Origin: Hawksworthiomyces lignivorus
Taxonomy: Eukaryota; Ascomycota; Sordariomycetes; Ophiostomatales; Ophiostomataceae
Direction: 5' to 3'
Assembly: GCA_002917075.1 (NCBI GenBank)
Contig: NTMA01000150.1
Coordinates: 1-55,931 of the forward strand
DNA: 55,931 nt
Shown here piece after piece: positions 26,868 to 40,900 of this stretch. Every line of letters begins with the position of its first letter. Positions within the stretch are counted from its first letter, which is position 1. Under the pieces are notes generated by a model that was given only the letters and a program-made list of their open reading frames with translations, did no database searches and was not told where the DNA came from. Both the position numbers and the translations under genes were made by a program.

Positions 26868-29800
26868 TTATCGATTGCCTCCTCTCCTATGAAAATGGAG
26901 TCATTTGCTCTGTGCGCAACCAGAATTCTTGAGAGTTTGGTTGTCTATTGTGCCCAGAGCCCCCTGCCAGCACCACCACAACCACAATATCATGACGCAC
27001 TCGTATAAACCCTACAGATGGCACAGGGTGCAAATACCACCAAACTTTATCCTCAACGACTTCCCCTCAGGACTAGGGAACACAATGAGCCAGCGCTCTC
27101 AGTGTTTTAGTCAAGAAAAGCCAAATCCGAGCAGGATGATGAAAGGAGAAAAGGATAGTAACTTCTCTCGCCACTGTTCTCTTAGCTTAGATCAACCAAT
27201 AAATAGATAACACCATGCCTTATACAAGGCGACGCATACTATGGTTATTAAGTCCTGTGTGTGGGGGATTGTTCTCACTGGGTTATTAAGCTGATAAATT
27301 GCTCAGCATGTTTTCTTTTGTGAAAGTGCCGCACGTACTAGAATCGTCATTCCTCCACTCCCTTCAAAGGCAGAGACCGGCTGCAGCTTTGCTCTGTATC
27401 TACTACGGTTGGCAAAAAATGTCTGTGTTAAGCTCAACTAATTAGACGTCCCCTCTTTTCGCGTCAATAACGTGATAGGATCAGCCGGCCAGATCCGTTC
27501 CATTGATTCCTCCATCCTCTCTCCTGATTTCAGTGTCCCCTTTCTGTCACAGACAAGGACCAGGTTTAAATCCCATTTTGCCCAGTTTGATTTCTCATCT
27601 TGTAGCACGGGGTAAGATAAGAATTGTTCAGTGTATCTGCTGTAGAAATCCGCTACAAGGCATTTTTGGGTTTCGGTGTCTTTACCCTTTTCTTTTCCTT
27701 TTCTTCTTCTTTTTTTTTCGGTATTTTTTTTTTACGATTTTTTGGCATTCTCTTATCTTGTTTTTCTATTAATACCCTCTCTTTTGATCCACGTTTTCAC
27801 TGTGCAGCATCGCCCTTTCACTCTGTTCCAAGTTTGAAACTAGAGCATGATTAATTTAGACTCCGCAAAAAAAAAACACCTAAAATGTCATAGACAAAAA
27901 CGAGGCAGACTTGTAACCTCTCTGAAAACAAGCCTTTTTCCTTTGCACCGTGTCCTCGCCTCAGTCACAGCAGCCAAGAAAACCGAGACAACCAGGGCGA
28001 AATTGGAGACAGTGCTAAAAGTTGACACTAGCTTTAGATAGTTGCTAGCAGTAAAGGAGAAAAAAAGGTTAAGTCGGGGGACTTTCGACGTGTCATTTTT
28101 GATCTCCCCTGTCGCCCTTCGCATTGCCTATTGCCACTGGTCTCGCACATTTTCTACCGATGCAATCTCGTTTTTACTGCTGCCATTCGTGCGCTGGAGA
28201 CGTTCTCTTTTTCAACGGTTTTTTCCCTTTTGTTCCTGAAATGCCGCGGATCTCAACAGTCTCCGCTCTAGTGTATTTAAGAAAACAGTAGCGTTTGCGT
28301 TTACGTCAAGTCGCAGGACACCGAGGTCACAAGTGTCAACACTTTGGCGCAAAGTACCCGGAGGTATTACCACAATTGGCTACTTATTGACGTAAACTGC
28401 TTTCTGTCGCTAAGAGCGGCGTTCATGGAAGAGGATGAGGACTGGGATCCCTATTGTGCATTTGATGAAGGGATTGAGAGTCGGGCCATCTGTGCCCTAC
28501 AATAGAGTAAAACGTAAGAAGAAAAAGCTCTTGCAATTTATTTGTCGTCTACGCTTTCCTAGACGAGTAGTTTTTAATATATACAAAGAACAAAGAATGG
28601 CAAAGTCTGTGGAAAAGATCTCTATCTGTGCCCGCATGAGGTCGAGAGACTGGATTGTTGTGATAGTCCTTTCGTCTCCATATTTGTTGATCCCTTGGCA
28701 CAATATACACACATACGCATATGCAGTGTGTAGCATCTTGCCAGTCACACTCACAAAAAAAGCCTCTTTTACTCTTTTCGAAATTGCTAGCCGCAGGTCG
28801 ACACTAAAATCCATTCAGCAGGGGACATCACGCCTCAAATAGGTAAGATATGTTCAGAAGTAGGTAGCGCGCTGCGTATAATACAGGCGATGATACGTAT
28901 GCAGAGAGCTTCGTGATTGTTTGATTGTTCCTGATGCTGCTGCTAACTCGCTAACCGCCACCGGCAAGTCTGCCGTCAGGACATGATTGACCAATAGGCT
29001 CTTTGCTACCCCCGAAGGTCACAATTCCACAGCCAGGCTGCATGCGTCTTTATCATGTAAGATGACACACGATGCACAAGATATGGTATGTATCAGGGTC
29101 CAAAGAGGCAAGTTTGTTACAGCTAAAACGACAGATTTGCCAGCTCTCCTGTGTGGCCTTCGTTGATCTTTCTCATTCTTCTTCCAGTTGTTTCGGGCGA
29201 GTATATTTTGCGTGGAGCTCTTCTTCCTCTCTTCGGGCATAAAACGAAGAGCTAGGATACCAGTACTTTGCCAAAATTGGGAGTCATATTTCATATAATT
29301 TGCCCCGATTTCCACGTGTTTTACAATTGCGGCCCTATCCTGTTTCTAAAATTTGATGCCTAGCACCATTCTTGTTTTGCTCTCGCTCTTCTTGGTATAG
29401 TGCTAACAACACCAACAGAGAGAAGAGAGTTCTGCAATATACACACTCCCAACAAGCCCATAAAAGGACACTAGAAACATTAGGAGGATAATGGCGTCAA
29501 ACCATGATTTCGCGGAACTCCCGGACCCCAGTGGTTATTTTACATTAGAGAGAATACGAGCATATAAACTAACGTTTGTTCAAAAAAGAAAGGCTCCAAA
29601 ATCGTAACAAGGCAGAATCAGACAGGCTTGACACGGTTACAGAAGCCAAGAAACTAGCGCCGCACTATGAAAGGAAAACGGCAATTTAGAAACCTTGTTT
29701 GGCTACTATCATCAGCTTTACAGTGCTTTGCCCTTCAGCTGTATGTATAGGAGGGTCGGCTACGGAATAGCAGGGGAGAAGCTGTTCTTCAGCGAGAACT

Positions 29801-30739
29801 CTGCATGCCGTAAAATCTGTAGTAGTGCGTCTTGGCAAAGCTTTCTACTAATAGATCATACTTCTTTTGGGGCACCTCGAGGGGCGAAGATATTTAGCTG
29901 TCTCAAAGCCGGCGATTAGACGATAGAATCACTACGCCCGCTGCGCCACCAAAACACAAGGATCTTAAAGCATTAAAAGGCTCCGTCAAGGTTGAAATTG
30001 GAAGAAGACTTTAACACAGCGGAAGGGACGACGCCCTTGTTACAGTAGAGAGAAGTTTTAGTGGCTCCCTGGCACGGAAAGGATACGGAAAATGGCCGGT
30101 GCAGTCTACTTGTCCATCGTAAAAAAAACTAGTTTAATGACAATAATCCCGGTTTCCGGAGCCTAGTGAGCTCTTGTAAGAGGTTGTTGAAGACATATGC
30201 GATGCAAGATACTAGCAAGAAACACCACGACGCGCATCTCGAGACGAACCTGTTTCAAAGACAGTGTTGAAAGCGTCACGCAAAGCCGAGAGGCAGCCAA
30301 ACTGAAGCTCATCAAAGGAGCAGTGCTGTAATGAAAATGAACAAAAGTTTGGTAGTGACACTCTGTGAATTGGGTTAGAGCAGATCCCTCTGGCCAACCA
30401 ACCCTTTTTCTCAGAATGGCTCCTCGAATTAAATAATCATCACCGCCCTTGTACCTGTGCCACGCAACTACAATCCCTTTCTCATCTACATAATTATGCA
30501 GATACATATCTTTTTAAGTTGTAAAAATGTCCACGTATTGCACTGAAGACGATTCCATCTATGTCCGACTCCATACACTAGTTGTATGAAGGTTCCACCT
30601 CTCACCCCATAGTCCACAGCCAAAAGGACCGGTCTTCACCCAGACGTTTGCCATCAATAGCTTCATTCTGACTTCGCTCTGGCCCGGTCTATTATGGTTT
30701 CTATTTACAATATCTTCCAACTACCCTTCGACACCATCT

Positions 30740-30755
30740 TTTTTTTTTTTTTTTT
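30740..30755. repeat. T16 homopolymer
   Basis: Sixteen consecutive T. No associated element is recognised. Confidence 0.7.
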
Positions 30756-33700
30756 CGCGGTAGTTTTATTTGATCTGCTTCCCCCGCACGAGAACCAAAA
30801 TTTGCCTGTCCGTGTTTTCCAAGCGTCTGATGCCCCAGATCAGGAATAAGAGACCGGAGGAATACAGTGTAATATAAATTTTCTGCAGGGTCCGCAGTAG
30901 CAAAATGGTCACTGCTAAATCAGTGCACACTAGCTGTAGGTGACAAAAATGACCTTCTTACAGAGTACAGCACCATTTAGTTCTGTGTGGTGGGAAGAGA
31001 ACGCAACCCTGAAGAGCACCGGCTTAGTCGTAAATAAAGTGCAAGCCAAAATGGGCTAGCCGAAAATCTTGTATTCCTCTTTTGGAAAGTTAGATATAGT
31101 TGTATCGCTAAGACGATTAAGAGGGAGAAGCAGGGGTGTGGAAGCTGGTACGCTAGACGGTAGTCCGCAAGAAAAGAGCAAAGTAAAGTGTGGGGACAGC
31201 CCCCTGTTCACACCTTTTCCGTCCTCGTCCCGGATCCATTCCCCGGACAATGGGATTTTGAGAGGCACATATGTAGCTTTAAGTGTTTTATTCTAAGGAA
31301 ATATACATCTGTACTTCCCTCCGCAGTCCAGTGACTTCAGAGACCAAAAAGCGGCACGGCCCCTCTCAGACTGTTGAATGACAAACAACTTGAGAGAACT
31401 GTTGAATAGAATACAGTGATACCGCTATCTGAGAAAGCTGTTGCTTTCTCTAACTCATCACTCTTGGGTGTTTGGCGCATCTAATTGCTTTCTTTTGTTT
31501 GGTATCATCTCCCCTCCAAAATTCACTTTGATAAGACATCACACCTGCCGAGCACACAACGGTGATTGTCTCAACATTCATACCACGCGCCCTCGGACAC
31601 TTTACCGGTCACTAGCAGCCTCTTGCATCGGAAATTTTCCAACATGCTTATTTTCTGTCTAACTCATCCTCAGGTCTCGACATTGTATGTATCTTGGCTG
31701 GCATCAAAGTCCAGACTCTTTGCAAATCGAATGCGATATAGTTTATCTGCAGACTGCAACTCTAGCTATTACGAAGTCAGCTTGACAAATGGCCCTATTT
31801 TTTTTAACCCTTTTCAATACAAAGTAATTGGGCAAATATTCCAACGCAGGATTGCACGCGTCTTGGCTGCCGTAACACAGACAAGCAGAACACATACACG
31901 CTTTTCGCTCACACACCGTTCATATTTCGTAGCAATAAAAACTTGTATCCTGAGCAAAACGGATACACCCCTTTGCATCCTCCTGTCGACTTATCATTGC
32001 GTATGCAGGCCCCTTATTTCAATTCTGCAGTCACAAACACACACGGGAGGGAATCATGTAAGGGAGACAATTGTTGAATTAAAATTTTATTTTTTTTAAT
32101 TTGTACTACATCTGTGTCGATAAAGGGTGTACCGGAGAGAGTGTGTGCTGTATGCCGTGGATGTGATATTGGGGCGACAAGCCATTTTCTGTTATGGTCT
32201 TCTTGTTGGAAGTCGGCTTTGCAGAGTTCAAAAAGACGCGACATCTTTGTGGCTGATCTCAACCGGTTGCAATGAGCAAGAGATGATATCAGCCAGCGGT
32301 CATTTGTCCCTGCTGCCAACCCAAAGGGGATGAGTATTGACAGGCGACCAGCCCGAGAAATTACAAGATTCACAATGCTTGATAGCTCTCTGGCATTGTG
32401 TTCTCATTCAAAATGAACCCCTTTTCATTTATCTCAGGCCTATATGACGAAGAAAAAGGTATATACAATGAGAGTCGTGTGGATTTAGGTCAAATAATTT
32501 TAATTCTAATACTTGTTCTTTTGACAAATATTGAAGCCTGGATATTACAATATTGGCAATGCATGAGACATAATAGATGCATATTCCGTGTCAGCCTCGT
32601 TAACTTTGCTACAAGCGAGATCGAAGCTCTTTCCATGTTAGACTATTTAGCTGTTCGTATGAATTACTTTCATTTTAGTAATATTTTAATACAGACTCTA
32701 AATGCCTCCTTTTCAGGATTCCCTAAATACATCCAAACGTTGATGACGAAAAGGGCCATGTAGAGAAGGATTGCTGTAGTTGGCTGTGCAAGATCAAAGC
32801 GCCGACTGTGTCTTCATCTGATCGACTCCTGCCTGAGCCTTTGACAACTGATACATAACTGCGATCTTATAGCTAACTTGAAGTACTCGTTGTTCTTACT
32901 TTTTGGCTTTGGTCGTGCACTGAGAAAATTCTGTTGCACCAAGACAGTATTTGCGGATATCCCAGATGTGCACCACGACCCCGTAATAGGGGCAGATAGG
33001 GGTATGAGCAACTCCCGACGAAGAAGAGCATTTGCTAATCTCTTGTAACATGACGACTTAATAGACCAAAAATTCCATCTGGAGCAAGGTGCATCGGTTG
33101 GAAGAATGCCTTCCAGATAATTGAGGCGGTGCTGTGCAAGCTTACAACCGTTGGATTCTAGTTCATGGAGATCCTGGACCAATATAGGAACTAATAAGAG
33201 AATCTCACTTCCAATCTCATCACTACGAGCAAGAAAAATCTCCATTTTGATAGACGCAATGATTTGAATTTTAGGACGTATGCCATCCAATTGTGGCGAC
33301 ACGCGCAGTCTTCGCCTGCCTAGTATCGAGCTATGTTTGTCGCTGAAGCTTTGAAATGTAATCAAGAAACAGTGTGATGCTCTTTAAAATCGACTCTAAG
33401 ATTTATATAGCGTTTTCATAATGTCATTATGAGAGTGAATATATACATGTCTCAGCCGGAAGAAGCAAATAAAAGGCGAGAAATCAAACATATCGGTGCA
33501 CTCTATACATTCACTGCGTGCTTGACGCTGCCAGAAGTTCTATTGCTGTTCTGACTGTTCTCAAGTCAGGCTGCAAGCGACATTCATCGGCAGCAGACGT
33601 GCATCTTATTATGCCAATTTTTGACAAGCGTTGCTGCTGTTGATGATGCCGGGGATTTGTGCTACATCACCTCTGGCGAAAAAAAGAAATAAAATCAATA

Positions 33701-36700
33701 TCACAATATGAGCCTAGCATACGTTAAGTAGGCCGGATTTTCTTTGCTCATTAACGACATTGAATTGTACTTTCAGATCTTTTACCTCTCATTCTGGCCT
33801 GGCGCCGTCTCAAAGCGAATATATATTTTCTGTAGCTCCTGTGCCTTGGAGAAACTCTACAATATACATATCACGAAGAAGGCTCTTCCCATACCACCTT
33901 GAAACACAGATTTCGAGATGGCTTCATGGTGTAACAAAAACAGTGCCTGGTTATTAATTCCTTTTTCCGTGCCAAGTAGGAACTACAAACCGTCCCAGGT
34001 AAGAGTATTATGTTAGTGCAGTTGCGACTACTTTGGATAACAAAGGAGGACTGAGCACAAGCGGTGAGTTGAGACGTAAAGTATGCAAGAGATGTGAATC
34101 ATCGAGGAAAGAATCACAGAATTGGGAATAAATTCTCCTAGGAGCTCTCGACTATGTACCACAAGAAAACATCAGGAGGCTGGTCTACTTCCAACTCTAT
34201 GCAAAGCAAATCGGTATCAATCAAACATGAAAGAATATTACTGGATGCTCTGAAAGGTACTGCTTGCTATGTTAAATGCCGTTCTTGCTATCAGACATTG
34301 GATCCGCCAATGAAGAGACAAATGCATCGTACTTCCTCTTTTTTTTTGTTGCCTAAAGAAGCACGCTAAGAAGTAGAATGACTGCTGAAGCTACGGTATA
34401 CATTAAATAGATGCCAGTTGATTTCCATACGTACTGCTCCGTACATACCTAGGTAACTTGAGCACAACGTCAAGAGAAATCGGATGCTTGGTCTCTGTTT
34501 ATTATTAGAAAACCCTCCACGATGTGAAATATCCGTGGGCTGAACGCCTTGTTTCACCAACTACGCTACCTAGCTGAAAACATGCGTTAGTATAAGTCCT
34601 TCACTAGGGAGGTTTTGAAAGCGAATCAAAACGAATATAGAAATCCAGATTGGGAAAATAGATTACCAGAAATGGGCATGAAGATGTTAGAAAGCTGAAG
34701 AACGCTGGCTTCCCGGTAAATTATACAGTTTATTTTCTTTTTCTTTCGTTCCTTTTTTTCGTTCCTTTTTCTTTTGTTTGAATATTTTTTTTGTAAAACC
34801 CTGAATATGTTGGTACTTTGCGATTATATCACATATGCAGCACGAACTGAAATAGCACCCGCATGCATCCAAGAGATAAAGAAGACGTATGTATTTGGCT
34901 CTGAATGCAATCGAGGCATTTTTCTTTGGTTTAAAATGTATAGAGACAACAGGGTTCGCAGCATCTACGACATAGAGAATTGGACGCTGCGAATGAAGTA
35001 GTTTACCTGCCTGATCATTCCCAGCTCAGTGAAGCTAGAACGAGCACGCCCCTGAGTCTCTGGCTAGATGTGCCAGGAATCGTCTTTAGCTTCTTTTCTC
35101 TTCTCTTTATTTTCACACCCTTTTTCTCACCATCCATCGCCGATCTCTTTGCCTCTTTTCGTGTGCTCTGGAGACCTTTTCACGCCTCCACTTTAATCTC
35201 GGGTTTCCGGACGACGACTTCCTTCAACCCTATGAAATGTATTAGACTGCCGTACCTTTTGGTATATCGAAATTCGTTTTAATCAACTCTCTTGATGCTC
35301 CGCTGCTTTTTGGAGAGCTCTCCTGTCACCTAGGGTGAGGATTCTCGCCGCCTGACCGTTGGCCACTGATTTTACTTCTATTGTGGACCGCTGAAGTGGG
35401 ACTCCGAACACCCCTGTCAATAGACAACGGTGGTGCACACCATTTTCAGCTGGGAATGCAATAATGTTGTGTGCATATTTAAAAAAGCATCCTCACCAGA
35501 TGCCCTTACACGATAAAATACGAGAAAGGAATAAAGAGTCAGATGTAAGATTTACAGAGGACGTGAGGTGGTAGAGCAGTCTATGTTTACGCTCGGCAGA
35601 ATATACAGCAGCATGGCGGACCACTGACAGGTTTGTCCAGTTCACTGATAAATCGCTGCTCGGAGGCATTTCCCGCAGATGAATGGCTTCGAGAACGTCA
35701 AACCACTTTGGATGAAGCAGCATGTTAATCGATAACACTCACGGAAAGCACACCAGAAGGCTCAAATATGATTTTCTCCACCTTCGTTTCTTTTGGCTTC
35801 CGTGTAGCTGACTCGTCATTCTCTTCACGGACGCCCCCTTTCGGCCTCCTGAAACTGGCCATGTCTGTTCCCTGCAGTCGACAACGACTGTGCTATTGTA
35901 ACTAGCCTCATCAGATAAAGGCAAAGAAAGCTGCCCAATATTCCACCTAGCTTTCATCAGGGCCCTGAAAGCCGGCCTAGAACAGGTCTGGGCCGAAAGG
36001 CTCAATCGACCTTGTAGGTCTCCATGGATTTAAAGCGCACTTGCCATGCAGGATGACTTGTGCAAGTCTAGGTAGACAGAATAAGAGACTGGTCTGTGCA
36101 AATAGCTCGACACTAGCGGATCGCCGTTGTGAATGGCTTCGGAACTTATGTGCTTTTCTCGTTCCAATATTAACCCTCAGCTCTTTATGTTCTTTTCCCC
36201 TTTATCCTTTCATCTCGCGGATCCGACCCGGGTACGGCTACGGGACCCAAGAGGGTGGCCTCGCTTGGTGGTCTAGCGGGATTACAGTGACAACACGTAA
36301 CAGCATATAAACCGTCTTATGGCTAGGCCATCTAAACTTATCGATAGAATTGAACCTACATGCCTTATTCTATATTGGGGTCTCAAACCATAATGGAAGA
36401 CTCATGAGAAAGGTTGCCGACCGTAATCGTTTCTTCGGAAACTACAAGTGATATATCTTTTTTTGGCCGTGAGATTCTGTCATCTAGCCAAATGAGAGCT
36501 ATTTCTTCTATGCTGATTGTGGCTAGCATGGACTTTTTGGTACTCGTCAGTCTTCAGGTCTCAGTACCGACATGTACGGTAAAAAAAATCGAGACAAAAG
36601 CACCGAAATGAAGATGAGATCGACAACCTTTTGTAGCCTGTTCTCGGTATTACTATCTACGTGCCTCTTTCATATGATCGCCAAACAAGCTCTAGGGATA

Positions 36701-37889
36701 ATAGCAGCTCTTTCTGATAATATTGCACATGTATTCTCTCATATGAATTTCTCTTCTCGTATCTCCTGTGGAGAAAGGAGGCATACATAATAATTTCTTA
36801 CAACGTTGAAAACCCCTTTCTGAATAATGGAAACTATGTAACAGGGCCGATTTGCAAAAGCATGACATGCAATGAATTTAGGAAGGAGATATGAATAAAT
36901 CTTATCAGGGATGTAAGCTAGAAATGGGGGTCACGAACGGGATGCTTCCGGGATTCTTGTGTTGGCACGGAGAGTCTCTACAGTAAACCGATTCGACGCC
37001 AAACACCGGCCAAAATTTTCAAACGCGCGACAACATCCTCAGAACCAAGGAGTTACAAGGATGAATAATATCTTACGATTTTTATTTTTACGTTCCATTT
37101 CCCAAATAAGATGACCCTCCTATATAGCTTTCAAAAATTTCTCGATAAGTGCGGAGTATGTCATGATGATCCTGATGGAAGCCTACAGCTGCAAGCTCTC
37201 CCACGTTTTCATCACTCACACCGATAATGGCGGCAGCTTCCATTCTGTCCATCGCTTGGGCCTCTGGATTGTTCGACTGGGATCAGCTCTCCACGGGTCC
37301 CTTGAATTTGAACAGGCACAGATGGGGAAAGGAAATACCGGCAGCATCTTGCATTCAAAAGAGTGCTACAAACCGCATCCTGATGCATATTTCATATGTG
37401 ATATACCCTCCATTCCTCAGTTAGAGTCTTTATTGGCACGAATACACCACAAATATTATACTTACAGAATTATTACCGCCGTCTTCTCGCTCTATAGTTG
37501 GTGTTTACTACTCATCCCGTGTCTTAACATGTGAATTAAGCAAAGTAAAGGGGGGGGTATAAGATATTCAGGAGAATGTTTAATAGAGAGCACTCCGCAA
37601 TTGGCCTTAAACCACTGAATACTGAATGTTGTCGGCCCGAGTGATTGGGTGCTGTTTCTCGGGTCAGTTGTTATCCCAATTTCCTGGAAGGAGGAGCAGG
37701 ACACACAATTGAAAGATACAAACTGGCAACCTGCTTGGCCGATATCACTTTTCTATGTGGCTTCATGCTGGCGCTGCTTTGGAAGGTATAACGCTTCACG
37801 ATATTATAGTCAATAATGTGAATTACCAATAAACGAGTCCTAATGCTAAACCACAGAAACAATTAGGAGGATAAGGAGACCCAGTGAAT
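30756..37889. other. Gene-free, more AT-rich region
   Basis: No gene is supported. A plus-strand open frame from the ATG at 32413 to 32763 (116 codons) has one hydrophobic segment. Facing it is a minus-strand frame, 33365-32814, that opens only at TTG. The latter is fairly protein-like in composition and could be a decayed exon, but it shows no motif. A tRNA-like box A (TGGTCTAGCGG) near 36272 lacks a matching T arm. Confidence 0.5.
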
Positions 37890-37899
37890 CCCCCCCCCC

Positions 37900-37933
<34 letters not shown>
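37890..37933. repeat. Junction of C18 and T26 homopolymers
   Basis: Eighteen C run directly into twenty-six T. It is the longest double homopolymer in the window. It may be real low-complexity DNA, the tail of a retroposed copy read from the minus strand (A26 then G18), or an assembly artefact. No reverse transcriptase or tRNA-like head is visible next to it. Confidence 0.85.
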
Positions 37934-37937
<4 letters not shown>

Positions 37938-40900
37938 ACATCCCTACAATATCTTAAAATGTCCCTTGGCTATGATTATTTGCTGCTCTCTATAGGTAGT
38001 TTTTCATTTATCAGACGTCGGAAATCCTCTCAAAAATTCCATAGGAGTGGGGAGCACGCAAGTACTCATGTTTGTTTATTTCCTCAGGTGCGTGTGTGTG
38101 CATGATGCTGCGTGCTGTCTTTAGCATCTTAATGTATTGTATTGGTTAATCCATGGGGACACAAAAAATGACCACCTGCCGAGCTAAAGGACATGAAAAC
38201 AGGAAACCGAAGCGCCACGTCTGTAGATTTTCGTTGGTGTGCAAGACTAATGCCAGGATAATATTGAAAACGAGTATTTTGCTATGAAATCAACGGCCGT
38301 GAGTATCCGAGAAACTAAAAAAAGAATACTTGAATGTGCACACATCGATCTCATTACAAAGAAACAGCATGGACGCTTTGAGATGTTTCAAAGATGTTCT
38401 GGGACTTTATGAAAGTGATCCGCTGCTGCAGATATTTACATGAACCACTCGTGTTCACAGACTCGTCTGTTTCACAGATCATGCAGCCTCAGAACTCTTG
38501 GAGTCTGTTCCTCTGAGCAGACTAGTGTCTCAGCCAGTTCTAAAGATAACTGCAAATTAATCTTAAGCGCATGTATCGCTTTTGCTTCACTTCAACAGAG
38601 ATATCAAAGAGCTGTTGTCTACTACGCGAGTTCCACACCGTGCTGTAACATCGTGTATGTATGCAAATCTCCTTCGCCTGGAAATGACTTCTAGATTCTC
38701 ACGCCTCTAGCTTCTCTCTAATGCAGCCGAAACGATGTAGTCCATATTACTCGATGCAGGCCTGAGAAAACGGATGCTGGATTGTAATGAAAAAAAAAAA
38801 ATGACTTGTCCTCTGCAGGGAGTTCGCGCTCAAGATATGTGACTTGTACCTGCATCCGAATCGATACCAGCGGTCTGATGCATGCTGTGTTCAAGGATTC
38901 TGTTCTGTGCAATGATATTTCACTGGAAGCAACTACATACAGTGACAAATTAAAGGCAGAAGCCGCATATGAGGCCGCAGAGATCCACTGAAAGACGGAT
39001 CGTCTCTCCAGACAGAAGCGCGCAACACAATAACTCCTTCCAGTTTGGTGTCTAGATCAAAAGCCGTGATGAGTTCCTGGATTTGTCGGTTTATAATTGG
39101 TGTGATGGACATCAAGCCAAAATTGACGACATGCTGTTGCGAGGTATGTTATTACACGTTTTTCCCTCACTTTCTCTTTTGTTTCTCCCAATTTTTACAC
39201 TTTGCTTTGCATTCGAGTCTCTCAGCTCTTCTGCTTCCCGTGTCTGCTGCGACTCGAGAGCACATGTGAATCCACAATATCCATATCTTAATGCAACTTT
39301 GCATCCTTTCTCTATTTATTAAGGCTTATGAAGGAACGAGACAACCATAGCCATAGGCTTATTTTCTCCGTCTCGTCTTGGATTTCTACAGCTGCGGAGA
39401 ACAATGTGCATACGCCTGTGGTCAGATGCAGGGGTAAATTGAAAAGAGGGGCTTTTTCAACGCTGGAGGACTTGTGTATATATTTTTTATTTTTATTTTT
39501 TATTTTCTTCTAACTTAAGCATACACAGAGAGTACAGTAATACACACGCCCCTCTTTCTTTTGTTCTGTTCCTGAGTCTTGCAGGTCTCGGCCGTGAGGT
39601 TACATTCGCACGTCCCACGCACGAGTCCAACCGACCAGACCGTTGCTCGAAAAAGAAAAAGGGTCAGTATTTTGCTAATACAGCAAAAATTTGCCCAATA
39701 CGCTTAGGTACAGGACAGACTGAGGAGACAGAGGCGAGAAGCTAATCCAGTTCCAGTCTAAACACATTCCCTCTCCCCTTTTGCAATTCCTCTTTCGTCA
39801 ACGATTCCGGAGCCTTACGGTTTTGAGAAGCAGAAAGACTACATATATCAGAACTTTGTTATAACGTGTAACGCACTACTCCAGGTATATGAAGTACGTG
39901 TGTACTCGTACATATTCCAGACATGCACAGAGGCTTGTGTTTCTCCACTCAACACGCAAGAAGCGAGCAAAAAGGGCTAATAGGGACCCGCCAATTCTTT
40001 CTCGCCATGCTCTTAAACGTGGAGGGAGGTGAATGTCCACATGTGAGATGCATCTTCACGCCCCTCCACTCCCCTAAACCATACAGGGAATGCTCGTACG
40101 AAGCATGCATACGCATACGACGATGAACCTGCATGCTGCAGGCGCAGCACCTAGGCTTAGGTCACTTTTATTCTCCGGCGTTCGTCTAGTGTATCAATTG
40201 TTGTCTCTTCAACTTGGTCTGCATCGTGCTTGTATCGGACGAAGCAGATGTAGGATACAAAGGTATACACGATACATATTTCTTACATACCTTGCTTCTA
40301 TATCCTTGATTGCTCTTCAGCACCCCACGCTTCGTTGCTGACCGGTATGCAGTCATCCCGAGCGCAAGAGAAGAAACAAGAAAAACAACGCACTAATTCG
40401 TCTTTGCTGCAAGCGATGCTACACTGTTGACAGATTGGGAAGCTCAGTTCTTCCTTTTTCTCTGAATCTGAGGCCCATTTGAGTAAGAACACCAAAGTCT
40501 CTTTTCAGAAAAGGGAGAGGAGGGGGAAAAGGAAGGCGCTCGTTCTCTGGAGATTATTCTCACGAGAAAGAATGTATGCGCGCCGCCGCTAATAGCTGCG
40601 GCCAGCCGCTCCTCTGCTATGATTTGCTGTGAAGGATCAAAAAGATACTCGAGAAATCTGAGAGCAGAAGTACACTCTATTTACCCCTACCATGCACGAC
40701 TACGGACAGCGCTGCCGAGCCTGCCGATCCGTTGAAGGAATATGATCCTCGTTATTTTATCCTCTCCTCCGTATCCATTGCACCGTTGCTCGGCGCTGCG
40801 TAGGCTTTTTTTTTTTTGTGACTGTCGCTGATTCCCCGGTGTGCTTTCTCATAGCCTTCCCGAAGAGCAACCCTCTGCATATCAACGTCTTATATTCCCG

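Larger units (their letters stand above)
18251..30739. other. Gene-free region with scattered short open frames
   Basis: No gene, tRNA or transposon can be supported. Pyrimidine-rich plus-strand domains cover about 18.25-19.06, 19.94-21.4, 22.86-23.5 and 27.5-28.25 kb. A small GC-richer pocket at 19.27-19.52 kb has overlapping short open frames on both strands, the signature of base composition rather than coding. CpG-containing words are common, so the sequence does not look degraded by repeat-induced point mutation. The longest ATG-initiated frame is listed separately. Confidence 0.5.

Noticed and set aside
29907..29954. tRNA-like box A on the minus strand (TGGCGCAGCGG) with partly pairing acceptor ends
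   Set aside because: Six acceptor pairs can be drawn, but there is no T-arm sequence resembling GGTTCGA and the anticodon stem is poor; not a tRNA, and too little for a SINE call.
36265..36360. tRNA-like box A TGGTCTAGCGG on the plus strand and a box-B-like GGTTCAATTC on the minus strand
   Set aside because: The two boxes are on opposite strands and no cloverleaf can be formed.
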